From Flavobacteriaceae bacterium (GTDB lineage: Bacteria > Bacteroidota > Bacteroidia > Flavobacteriales > Flavobacteriaceae), in contig JAESUF010000175.1 in the NCBI GenBank assembly GCA_016763215.1, positions 1 to 12,335 on the forward strand: a DNA stretch of 12,335 nucleotides, given 5' to 3'. Within the stretch, counting starts at the first letter, position 1; the number at the start of each line of letters is the position of its first letter. Of this stretch, positions 1-6,089 are shown piece by piece. The notes beneath the pieces were generated by a model. The model made no database searches, had not been told where the DNA came from, and worked only from the letters and a program-made list of their open reading frames with translations. The position numbers and the translations under genes were made by a program.

Positions 1-59
1 TAATTTTAATGTAATTTTGGTATAAATCTCTATTTAATGCATATACCTAACACTTTAGC

Positions 60-266
60 ATGAGTTTTGTCTCTATTATTCTTAGTATAGGTGCTTCTTT
101 ATTTCTTTTATTGGGGATTGTTATTTTTATTCTTACGAGAAAGAAAAAAAAACAACTAGAAAGTGAATTGGGAATTTTCCACCATCCTAGCAATTTCAAA
201 AAACAGCCTGTAGAATGGGTTCAAAAGCCAAAGGTTTCTGAAGGCAAACAAGTTCGCAAGTTTTAA
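60..266 (+). CDS. Small single-span membrane protein, unknown function
   Basis: A 68-residue protein I cannot assign to a family. Residues about 4-25 form one strongly hydrophobic segment (VSIILSIGASLFLLLGIVIF) followed at once by a basic stretch RKKKK. By the positive-inside rule this predicts an N-out, C-in inner-membrane protein with a soluble, basic tail of about 40 residues. The tail contains HHPSNF and ends KVRKF-like. There is no cleavage site or lipobox, so the segment is more likely an anchor than a signal peptide. The ATG at 60 is the only sensible start and no Shine-Dalgarno is evident, which is common in Bacteroidota. It lies 125 bases ahead of the VOC gene on the same strand, so co-transcription is possible but not shown. 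The composition and membrane segment make it look like a real gene rather than a chance frame. Confidence 0.6.
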   Translation: MSFVSIILSIGASLFLLLGIVIFILTRKKKKQLESELGIFHHPSNFKKQPVEWVQKPKVSEGKQVRKF

Positions 267-338
267 TCGATATAATTCTCATTTATTTTCTTTTATCACT
301 TTATCTCTCCAATTTTTACAAGAACGTACACTCACTTA

Positions 339-354
339 AAATTCTTTAGAATTT
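339..354. repeat. Short perfect inverted repeat ahead of the VOC gene
   Basis: AAATTC, a 4-base loop TTTA, then GAATTT, about 38 bases before the VOC start codon. It is a perfect 6-bp stem but is A/T dominated, so it may be chance. It could be a weak operator or a hairpin in the leader; nothing else supports either reading. Confidence 0.25.
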
Positions 355-391
355 CATACCTTAGTTTACATCAATCAACAATTTTTAAATT

Positions 392-763
392 ATGAAACTA
401 GGTGCATTTTCAATAAGTTTAAATGTCAAAGACATTCATGCTTCCAAACAATTCTATAAAACTCTAGGGTTTACTGTTTTTGCTGGCGATATTGAACGAA
501 ATTACTTAATCATGAAAAATGGGAATTCGCTAGTGGGACTTTTTCAAGGAATGTTTGATAAAAATATTCTAACATTTAATCCTGGCTGGGATGAAAGTGC
601 TAAAAAGCTTGACTCTTTTAAAGATGTAAGAGAAATTCAAAAGCATTTAAAAAAGAACAACCTCAATCTAGAACAGGAAGCTGATGAAACTACAACAGGC
701 CCTGCAAGTATGGTATTAATGGATCCTGATGGAAATACTATCCTGATTGACCAACATGTCTAG
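392..763 (+). CDS. VOC family (glyoxalase/bleomycin-resistance fold) protein
   Basis: A 123-residue protein with the single-domain vicinal-oxygen-chelate layout: an N-terminal beta-alpha unit with NVKDIHASKQFYKTLGF (roughly residues 11-27) and a C-terminal strand with MDPDGNTILIDQH (about residues 109-121). The length fits a one-domain family member, which normally dimerises. VOC proteins are usually cytosolic metal-dependent lyases, dioxygenases or binding proteins, and substrate cannot be told from sequence. The usual first metal-ligand position near the N-terminus reads FSISL, with serine where histidine is common. The usual glutamate after DPDGN is replaced by hydrophobic residues. The canonical ligands therefore appear absent and a glyoxalase I activity should not be assumed. 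The gene is convergent with the M56 protease gene downstream. Confidence 0.85.
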   Translation: MKLGAFSISLNVKDIHASKQFYKTLGFTVFAGDIERNYLIMKNGNSLVGLFQGMFDKNILTFNPGWDESAKKLDSFKDVREIQKHLKKNNLNLEQEADETTTGPASMVLMDPDGNTILIDQHV

Positions 764-832
764 ATTTAAATTTTAAAACCATTTCTACCGTTTTTTCAAT
801 GTTATTTAAAACCCACACTTTAAAAGAAGCCT

Positions 833-866
833 ACGAAAAAGCGCTTTAAAACATTCGTTTTTTCGT
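833..866. terminator. Possible weak terminator between convergent genes
   Basis: ACGAAAAA (833-840) and TTTTTCGT (859-866) form a perfect 8-bp inverted repeat around an 18-base loop, lying between the convergent VOC and M56 protease genes. The A-tract and T-tract flanks would give U-rich ends in both directions. The stem has only two G-C pairs and the loop is long, so this is a tentative call based mainly on position. Confidence 0.3.
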
Positions 867-870
867 TGAG

Positions 871-2025
871 TTATTTCTTTTTTAATTCGATGATAATAAC
901 TCCATTTTCCCCTTTCTTGCCATATTTTTTTATTGCTGCTTTATCTTTTATCACTTGAACTGATGTAATATTGTTCGGGTTTAGTTTACTCATATCTAAC
1001 GAAGAAACTATGCTCTCTTTTTTTCCGTCCTGTAAAATAAATATCGGTTCATGCCTATTTTCATTACTAGTGTTCCCACTAACCATAAATTCAAATTTTT
1101 CATTTTTCAATATTTTTTTAACTGGTGGTTTGTCTAAAACAATTTCTCTAGAGAGGTTTCTATTTGCTTCTGTAAACGCACTAAACATGAATATCATCAG
1201 CATTATCGGTAAAAAAAGGAAGGCTTTTACATAACTTTTATTGGTAGACACCCTTCTGGTATTCATCATTTCGAATCGTTTTTTTAAATTTGTTTTGTTG
1301 CTAAAATGACTCCCTAGTTGTAAAGAAACTCCTGTTCTTGTTTGGAATAATAAATATTGATAGCTTACTGCGTCAAAGCCTTTTTTTAATACTTGTGCAT
1401 CTGCCATGTACTCATGTTCCGTTTTAATATCTTTCTGAAACAACCAAACTACAGGATTGAACCAATATACTACAGTTAAAATTTCTAATATTACTGTATC
1501 CATCGAATGGAGCTGATCTCTATGGTATTGTTCATGAACAATCAGCGTATTCATTGCTTCATCATTTAACACTTCTTTACCTATAAATAGAATTCTAAAA
1601 AATGTAAAGGGGGCTATCTTTTTATCTACATGAACTACTGTAAAACCCCATTTTCTACTTTTTCTTGAAGTAATATACCATCGTATTAAGACTGCCAACC
1701 CAAAAAATGAACGAAATGCGAAAACAACTAATCCAATTAAATAAACGGAAAGGTATATGCTTGTTACCTCTTCTGGTATTACTTTAGATAACCCTTCTTG
1801 AAAGCCTTCAGAGCTCCGCATGAATAGGAAATTCATAATTTCAGGATAAGTGTCAAAAACAATTAGATTTCCCAAAGGAATAAACAAAAAACTACAAGCA
1901 AAAAGTATGCATATAAAGCTTATCAATCTTTTTAATTGATGATGAGAGTCATTTTTAAAAATAAATCGATACATAAAATAAAGTACCGCCAAACAGACAC
2001 TTGATTTGATCAAATAACTTTCCAT
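871..2025 (-). CDS. M56 family (BlaR1-like) membrane metalloprotease with plug-like C-terminal tail
   Basis: A 384-residue sensor protease. Membrane segments are visible at about residues 7-21, 33-55 and 89-115. Then comes the cytoplasmic zinc protease region with HEQYH (164-168), a hydrophobic stretch VVYWFNPVVWLF (185-196) and the downstream ligand motif EYMAD (E205). A last membrane helix follows at about 266-284. In this family the protease is activated by an outside signal and inactivates the partner BlaI-type repressor. Classical BlaR1 ends in a penicillin-binding sensor domain. Here there is no such domain; the periplasmic tail (about 320-384) instead resembles the SusC/TonB-receptor plug motif, with ITSVQVIKDKAAIKKYG and NGVIIIE. 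The tail type is common in Bacteroidota M56 proteins, but its ligand is unknown. Its start codon overlaps the repressor stop by one base (TAATG), implying translational coupling. Confidence 0.9.
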   Translation of the reverse strand: MESYLIKSSVCLAVLYFMYRFIFKNDSHHQLKRLISFICILFACSFLFIPLGNLIVFDTYPEIMNFLFMRSSEGFQEGLSKVIPEEVTSIYLSVYLIGLVVFAFRSFFGLAVLIRWYITSRKSRKWGFTVVHVDKKIAPFTFFRILFIGKEVLNDEAMNTLIVHEQYHRDQLHSMDTVILEILTVVYWFNPVVWLFQKDIKTEHEYMADAQVLKKGFDAVSYQYLLFQTRTGVSLQLGSHFSNKTNLKKRFEMMNTRRVSTNKSYVKAFLFLPIMLMIFMFSAFTEANRNLSREIVLDKPPVKKILKNEKFEFMVSGNTSNENRHEPIFILQDGKKESIVSSLDMSKLNPNNITSVQVIKDKAAIKKYGKKGENGVIIIELKKK

Positions 2026-2405
2026 TAGTGATTCTTTTTATTGTCAATTTTACCTTTGAAATGTGCTATTAATTCTTCCATCTCTTCTGTTGATAAATCT
2101 TCATGGTTGCTAAATTCAGAGACCATATTCTTAAATGAATTCGAAAAATAGTTTTTTACAAAAGACTTTACAAACCCATTAGTATACTCCTTCTTTTCAA
2201 TTAATGGATAATATTCATAGGAGTTTGCTATTGGCTTTCTCCCAACAAACCCTTTCTTCTCTAAAATTTTAATAATTGTTGCTACTGTCGTATATGCTGG
2301 CTTTGGGTCTTTATATTCTTTTACTACATCCCTAATCAATCCTTTTTTGATTGACCAAAGAATTTTCATCGCTTTTTCTTCTGCTTTTGTGAGTTCTAAA
2401 TTCAT
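2025..2405 (-). CDS. BlaI/MecI/CopY family transcriptional repressor
   Basis: A 126-residue protein with the family's normal length and layout. An N-terminal winged helix (about residues 3-70) carries LTKAEEKAMKILW and the recognition region PAYTTVATIIKILEKKGFV. A helical C-terminal dimerisation segment (about 75-120) follows, with NYFSNSFKNMVSEF and STEEMEELIAHF. Members repress their own operon by binding a palindromic operator as dimers and are released when the cognate M56 protease inactivates them. The protease gene follows immediately with a one-base overlap. A perfect inverted repeat sits 21 bases upstream of the start codon, consistent with autoregulation. The regulated targets are not evident from sequence alone, and β-lactamase genes are not present in this window. 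Confidence 0.92.
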   Translation of the reverse strand: MNLELTKAEEKAMKILWSIKKGLIRDVVKEYKDPKPAYTTVATIIKILEKKGFVGRKPIANSYEYYPLIEKKEYTNGFVKSFVKNYFSNSFKNMVSEFSNHEDLSTEEMEELIAHFKGKIDNKKNH

Positions 2406-2425
2406 CTTTTTTACTTTACAAAAAC

Positions 2426-2451
2426 GAATCTACTAAGACCCTAGTAGATTC
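2426..2451. promoter_or_regulatory. Candidate BlaI-type operator in the divergent intergenic region
   Basis: GAATCTACTA (2426-2435) and TAGTAGATTC (2442-2451) form a perfect 10-bp inverted repeat with a 6-base spacer AGACCC. BlaI/MecI proteins bind dyads of this size, with TAC/GTA-type cores. The site is 21 bases from the repressor start codon and 52 bases from the ATG of the divergent oxidoreductase. On the minus strand TAGATTCG (2425-2432), one base from the Bacteroidota -7 consensus TAnnTTTG, overlaps one arm, so binding there could block the repressor operon promoter. No good -33 TTG was found at normal spacing, so the promoter part is weak while the dyad is clear. Confidence 0.75.
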
Positions 2452-2502
2452 TAACATTTTTCACAAAATTTAAGATTGTATATTCGCTATTTCCCTTTTA
2501 TT

Positions 2503-4092
2503 ATGATTCAATCTTACAAGAAAAACCCAACTCTTTCTAACCAATACGATACAATTATTATTGGTTCTGGAATGGGTAGTTTAACTACTGCTGCAATTCT
2601 TGCTAAAGAAGGACAAAAAGTACTCGTACTCGAGAGACATTATACTGCTGGTGGGTTTACTCATGTTTTTAAGAGAAAAGGATTTGAATGGGATGTAGGT
2701 ATTCATTATATAGGCGAAGTACAGAGGCCAACATCCGTTATAAAAAAACTATTTGATTATATCTCAGATTCTAAATTAGAATGGGCAGATATGGGAGAAG
2801 TATATGACAAAATTATAATAGGAGACAAACAGTATGATTTTGTAAAAGGAACGAAGAATTTCAAGAAAAAATTGTCTGAATATTTTCCTAAAGAAAGGGA
2901 GGCTATTGACAACTATGTTGATTTAGTTTTTACAGCGATTAAAACAAGTCAGAAGTTTTATATGGACAAAGCATTACCGCCCTTGATGAGCAAACTCATT
3001 GGGAAGAAAATGCGAAAACCTTTTTACGCGTTTTCAGATAAGACTACGTATGAAGTACTAAAATCAATTACTGATAATGAAGAACTCATTAAAGTACTGA
3101 CTGGACAATATGGCGATTATGGATTGCCCCCAAGGCAAAGTAGTTTTGTAATGCACGCCGCAGTTGCGCGTCACTATTTTGGAGGTGGAAGTTTTCCTGT
3201 AGGTGGCTCTTCTCAAATTGCAAAAACTATAGACACTGTTATTGAAAAAGCAGGAGGAACAATTTTAATCAGTGCTGAAGTCGAAGAAATCATCATTAAA
3301 AATAACAAAGCGACCGGTGTAAAAATGAAGGGCGGAAAAACTTTCTTTGCTAAAAATATAATTAGTGGAGCGGGTATTATGACTACATATAATAAATTGC
3401 TGCCTGCATCAATTACTGAAAAACACCAGTTCAAACATCAATTGCAAAAAGTAAAACGATCTGTCTCTCATGCTTGTTTATACATTGGATTAAACGGATC
3501 TCCTGAAGAATTAAATTTACCAAAAACTAATTATTGGATTTACCCTAAAGATCTTGATCATGATACTAGCGTAGATCGATATTTAAATGATCTTGATGCT
3601 GAATTCCCTGTAGTTTACATCTCTTTTCCTTCAGCTAAAGACCCCGATTGGCCTAATAGATATCCAGGAAAAAGCACCATTGATATTATCACCTTACTTC
3701 CTTATGATATTTTTAAAGGTTGGGAAGGGAGTCGTTGGATGAAACGAGGTGATGATTATAATGAGCTTAAGGAAAAAATTTCTCAACGTTTACTAGAGGC
3801 TTTGTACAAACAAATTCCACAAGCGAAAGGGAAAATCGAACATTATGAACTTTCAACTCCATTAACTACACAGCACTTCATCAATTATGATCAAGGAGAA
3901 ATTTATGGATTAGACCATACTCCAAAACGTTTTCGTCAACGTTTTTTACAGCCAAGAACGCCTATCAGAAATTTATACTTAACAGGTCAAGATATTGTTT
4001 CTGCTGGTGTTGCAGCTGCTTTATTTTCTGGTGTGATTACAGCTTCAGCAATGACTGGTAAAAATGTAATGAAGAAGGTAATGAAGAAGTAA
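2503..4092 (+). CDS. FAD-dependent oxidoreductase, RetSat/CrtISO/phytoene desaturase family
   Basis: A 529-residue flavoprotein. The N-terminal Rossmann FAD-binding motif is clear: DTIIIGSGMGS (residues 16-26) followed by VLVLERH with E44, which contacts the FAD ribose, then the GG of TAGGFTHVF and WDVGIHYIG. The C-terminal FAD-closing motif is NLYLTGQDIVSAGVAAALFSG (about residues 490-510). This matches the COG1233 family, which includes all-trans-retinol 13,14-reductase, prolycopene isomerase and phytoene desaturases; the substrate is likely an isoprenoid or polyene but cannot be fixed here. No other carotenoid gene is in the window. The ATG at 2503 is preferred over an in-frame TTG at 2476, because the extra nine residues precede the family's normal start and the TTG lies close to the operator. 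The gene is divergent from the BlaI-type repressor and may share its operator. Its last codons form part of a stem shared with the convergent gene. Confidence 0.88.
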   Translation: MIQSYKKNPTLSNQYDTIIIGSGMGSLTTAAILAKEGQKVLVLERHYTAGGFTHVFKRKGFEWDVGIHYIGEVQRPTSVIKKLFDYISDSKLEWADMGEVYDKIIIGDKQYDFVKGTKNFKKKLSEYFPKEREAIDNYVDLVFTAIKTSQKFYMDKALPPLMSKLIGKKMRKPFYAFSDKTTYEVLKSITDNEELIKVLTGQYGDYGLPPRQSSFVMHAAVARHYFGGGSFPVGGSSQIAKTIDTVIEKAGGTILISAEVEEIIIKNNKATGVKMKGGKTFFAKNIISGAGIMTTYNKLLPASITEKHQFKHQLQKVKRSVSHACLYIGLNGSPEELNLPKTNYWIYPKDLDHDTSVDRYLNDLDAEFPVVYISFPSAKDPDWPNRYPGKSTIDIITLLPYDIFKGWEGSRWMKRGDDYNELKEKISQRLLEALYKQIPQAKGKIEHYELSTPLTTQHFINYDQGEIYGLDHTPKRFRQRFLQPRTPIRNLYLTGQDIVSAGVAAALFSGVITASAMTGKNVMKKVMKK

Positions 4093-4103
4093 ATTACCTT
4101 CTT
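4072..4103. terminator. Inverted repeat spanning two convergent stop codons, likely terminator
   Basis: AAGAAGGTAAT (4072-4082) and ATTACCTTCTT (4093-4103) are an 11-bp perfect inverted repeat around a 10-base loop. The stem encodes the last residues of both flanking proteins. For minus-strand transcription the stem is followed by a T-rich stretch (CATTACATTTT), so termination of the envelope operon is the more plausible role. The plus-strand exit lacks a T-tract. With only three G-C pairs per arm the stem is modest. Confidence 0.45.
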
Positions 4104-5311
4104 AAAATCCAATTCGCTGGATTTAATCGCTTACTGTCTTTAAATAAAACGAAAATTAGATTGGTTTTTCCAGTGATTTTATCCGTAAATATTTGACCAA
4201 GACTTTGGCCAGTTTTTACTTTATCCCCTTTCTTAACATACACCTTTTCTAGATTGTTATACGCAGTTATGTAATTTCCATGACGTACCATAATCGATTT
4301 TTTACCTTCGGCTAAAGTAAGTACTAAAAAGACTTCTCCGTTAAAAATACAATCTGCTTTTTTCCCTTTACTCGTTACAATATGCAACCCAACACTTTGT
4401 ATGGTAATACCGCTAAATGTTGGATGAGGCTGCTTTCCAAATCGTCGAACAATCAAACCAGTGTCTACAGGCCAAGGCAACTTCCCTTTGTTCTGTTCAA
4501 ATCTACTTGCTAATGCTTTTGCTTCAGGTGTTAGTGAAAATCCTGTTGCTTTTTTCTTTCCTTTTTTCACATTGGATTTAGCAATAGCATCCTTAATTAA
4601 TTTGTCTATTCTAGTTACAATTTTTCGCTCTTCACTTTGTTTTTTCTTAAGCTCTCTTTTGTATTTACTTTCTTTTCTTTTGATTTGAGAAATTAATTTT
4701 TGCTGCCCTTTTTTATCTACTTCTATTTTTAATTTTTGATCTTCTTCATTTGCTAACAATGTGTCTTTTAATTGTTTTTGAAAGACCAATGAATCATTCA
4801 ATTGCTTTACTAATTCTGTTTGAATCACAACTTCTTCTCCTTGTTTTTTTCGGAAGGAAGTGTACTGATTCATATATTTTAATCTTTTATACGCTTGGTG
4901 AAAATTTTTGGAAGATAGGAGAAACATCGTTCTACTTTGCTGTGATTTGCTTTTGTATGACTTGTAAATCATCTGTGCATAATCTTCTTTTAAAGCAATT
5001 AATTTTTTATCCAAATTCCGAACTTCTGTTTCGTTTTTAGAAATTTCTGTAGACAAGGATTTAGCCTCTAGATTAATGGTGTTGATTAATTTTTCTCTAA
5101 CATCAATTTTCTGATTTAAATCTTTTAAATCATCCAATGCATTTTTCTCCTTCTTTTGAGTATCAAATAATAACTTGTTTACCTTAACAATCTCTTTCTT
5201 TAATCGTTTTCTATCAGATTCTAATTGTTTTCTCGTTTTCTTTTGAGCAGAAGCAGAAACCGATAACAAAGCAATAAGCATTAAAAATATGTAGCGATAG
5301 TTTTTAATCAT
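4094..5311 (-). CDS. EnvC-like murein hydrolase activator with degenerate M23 (LytM) domain
   Basis: A 405-residue exported protein. Residues 1-22 are a signal peptide ending ASA|Q. Residues about 24-245 are a long, Lys/Glu-rich coiled coil, the EnvC hallmark. Residues about 275-405 are an M23-type beta domain beginning KLPWPV and containing VRRFGKQPHP. The catalytic set is largely lost. The HxxxD zinc motif position reads SVGLH (S306, H310). The HxH position reads NLI (N384, I386). The YxHL histidine is N353. Only H344 in MVRHG, a conserved but non-zinc position, survives. It should therefore not cleave peptidoglycan itself; family knowledge suggests it activates N-acetylmuramyl-L-alanine amidases during septum splitting. 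The amidase partner is not in this window. The start overlaps the DUF4292 stop by one base, placing it last in the envelope operon. Confidence 0.88.
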   Translation of the reverse strand: MIKNYRYIFLMLIALLSVSASAQKKTRKQLESDRKRLKKEIVKVNKLLFDTQKKEKNALDDLKDLNQKIDVREKLINTINLEAKSLSTEISKNETEVRNLDKKLIALKEDYAQMIYKSYKSKSQQSRTMFLLSSKNFHQAYKRLKYMNQYTSFRKKQGEEVVIQTELVKQLNDSLVFQKQLKDTLLANEEDQKLKIEVDKKGQQKLISQIKRKESKYKRELKKKQSEERKIVTRIDKLIKDAIAKSNVKKGKKKATGFSLTPEAKALASRFEQNKGKLPWPVDTGLIVRRFGKQPHPTFSGITIQSVGLHIVTSKGKKADCIFNGEVFLVLTLAEGKKSIMVRHGNYITAYNNLEKVYVKKGDKVKTGQSLGQIFTDKITGKTNLIFVLFKDSKRLNPANWILRR

Positions 5312-5718
5312 TACAAATCTATCCGTTTATATCCAGAAGGAATTCTGTAGCGTGTATTTATACTCTTGTTCAAAGTCAATGCTTTAAATCTAATATTTAT
5401 AAATGTATACTTCTCCCCTTCAGAAGCATTAATTGTAATTTTTTTTGGAACCAATTGATCTTCCATTACCATATAGCCATCATATTTGATGTTCAACATC
5501 TTTTGACCACCATCAACTTTGAGTAACTGGCCATTCATTCTATAGTGTTTGGGATTTAAAAAAAAGAAAATACTATATAATTCTTTTTGCTGCTTAGGAG
5601 TGAGCTTATAATTCTTGCCTTCAATTGAGGCCGTGTATTTCTGATCATTTAAATCTAGAATGCTTTGTCCTAATAATAAATTCTGGAGTTGATAAAATGT
5701 TATTTTTGTTCCCAACAT
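5311..5718 (-). CDS. C-terminal fragment of the DUF4292 lipoprotein
   Basis: 135 residues counted from the first in-frame ATG, though the homologous reading extends 19 codons further upstream to the frameshift. It contains the recognisable TFYQLQNLLLGQSILDL segment and a run of beta strands such as MLNIKYDGYMV and TINASEGEKYTFINIRF. It has no signal sequence of its own, so a separately initiated product would stay in the cytoplasm and is unlikely to work alone. Confidence 0.55.
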   Translation of the reverse strand: MLGTKITFYQLQNLLLGQSILDLNDQKYTASIEGKNYKLTPKQQKELYSIFFFLNPKHYRMNGQLLKVDGGQKMLNIKYDGYMVMEDQLVPKKITINASEGEKYTFINIRFKALTLNKSINTRYRIPSGYKRIDL

Positions 5719-5759
5719 TTTCTCTAGAAAAGAATAATCCCCTTCATAATATTTTTTTT

Positions 5760-6089
5760 CTAAAGGTGAATATAACTAAAAGTCGTTGGGGTAATTCTAG
5801 CTTTAAAAACAGTCACTACTTTAGAACCTCTTAACCAAATAACAGAATCCTTTTGCACTCTAAAACGAACACTGAACGAGTAACGGTTTCCTTTTACCCC
5901 TCTATTATCAGAATAATTAACTGACAACTTAGCATCTAATGTATTCGCATCAAAATAAGTGGCCGTATGGTTTTTAATTATTTTTCTAGCAGACATTTTT
6001 TTAACAACGCTAGCCTCAACTATATTCTTTTTTGTTTTACAGGCTCCAAAAACTAAAAATATAATTAATAGGTATTTTAAAAATCTCAT
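5760..6089 (-). CDS. N-terminal fragment of the DUF4292 lipoprotein
   Basis: 109 residues before the premature TAG. Residues 1-17 are a lipoprotein signal with lipobox VFGAC, so C17 would be lipidated; it is followed by KTKK. The remainder (about 31-105) has the start of the DUF4292 beta-rich domain, including NTLDAKLSVNY and DSVIWLRGSKVV. The last few residues (YIHL) come from the wrong frame. If translated as is, the product would be a truncated lipoprotein lacking more than half the domain. Its ATG overlaps the TPR gene stop by four bases (ATGA). Confidence 0.6.
   Translation of the reverse strand: MRFLKYLLIIFLVFGACKTKKNIVEASVVKKMSARKIIKNHTATYFDANTLDAKLSVNYSDNRGVKGNRYSFSVRFRVQKDSVIWLRGSKVVTVFKARITPTTFSYIHL

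Larger units (their letters stand above)
5311..6089 (-). pseudogene. DUF4292 family lipoprotein, interrupted by a one-base frameshift
   Basis: Two adjacent frames on the minus strand together make one DUF4292-type lipoprotein. The first part (6089 to 5760) ends early at TAG. The second frame, read back upstream of its first ATG (5718), continues LYSPLEKKYYEGDYSFLEK, a typical interior DUF4292 stretch, until a TAG at 5778-5776. The switch point must therefore lie between about 5775 and 5763. The span is 779 bases; adding one base gives 780, that is 259 residues plus stop, a normal family size. A lost T in a TTATTATT-like stretch would restore FSYYSPLEKKYYEGDYSF. DUF4292 proteins are outer-envelope lipoproteins of unknown role. 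Gene overlaps with both neighbours (4 bases upstream, 1 base downstream) are intact, so the lesion may be recent or a sequencing error. Confidence 0.82.

Noticed and set aside
799..849. 16-residue open frame MLFKTHTLKEAYEKAL between the VOC and M56 genes
   Set aside because: It looks protein-like and could be a remnant of a deleted gene, but it is too short to support and no continuation is visible in any frame after the stop.
971..1234. Plus-strand open frame of 87 codons opposite the M56 protease
   Set aside because: It lies wholly inside a confidently assigned gene on the other strand and has no recognisable domain.
2476..2502. In-frame TTG upstream extension of the FAD oxidoreductase
   Set aside because: It would add nine residues (MYIRYFPFI) not expected in the family, uses a rarer start, and the ATG at 2503 is well placed before the Rossmann motif.
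4750..5040. Plus-strand open frame opposite the EnvC-like coiled coil
   Set aside because: Complement of a Lys/Glu-rich coiled coil gives a spurious Phe/Leu-rich frame.
5752..5763. A8 run and CTT TAG as a programmed frameshift site in the DUF4292 gene
   Set aside because: The A8 run lies after the frame-1 stop, so slipping there is too late. CTT TAG resembles the RF2 +1 site, but a +1 shift leads to AGA AAA AAA ATA TTA TGA, a stop; the needed shift is -1 and no X XXY YYZ heptamer is present.
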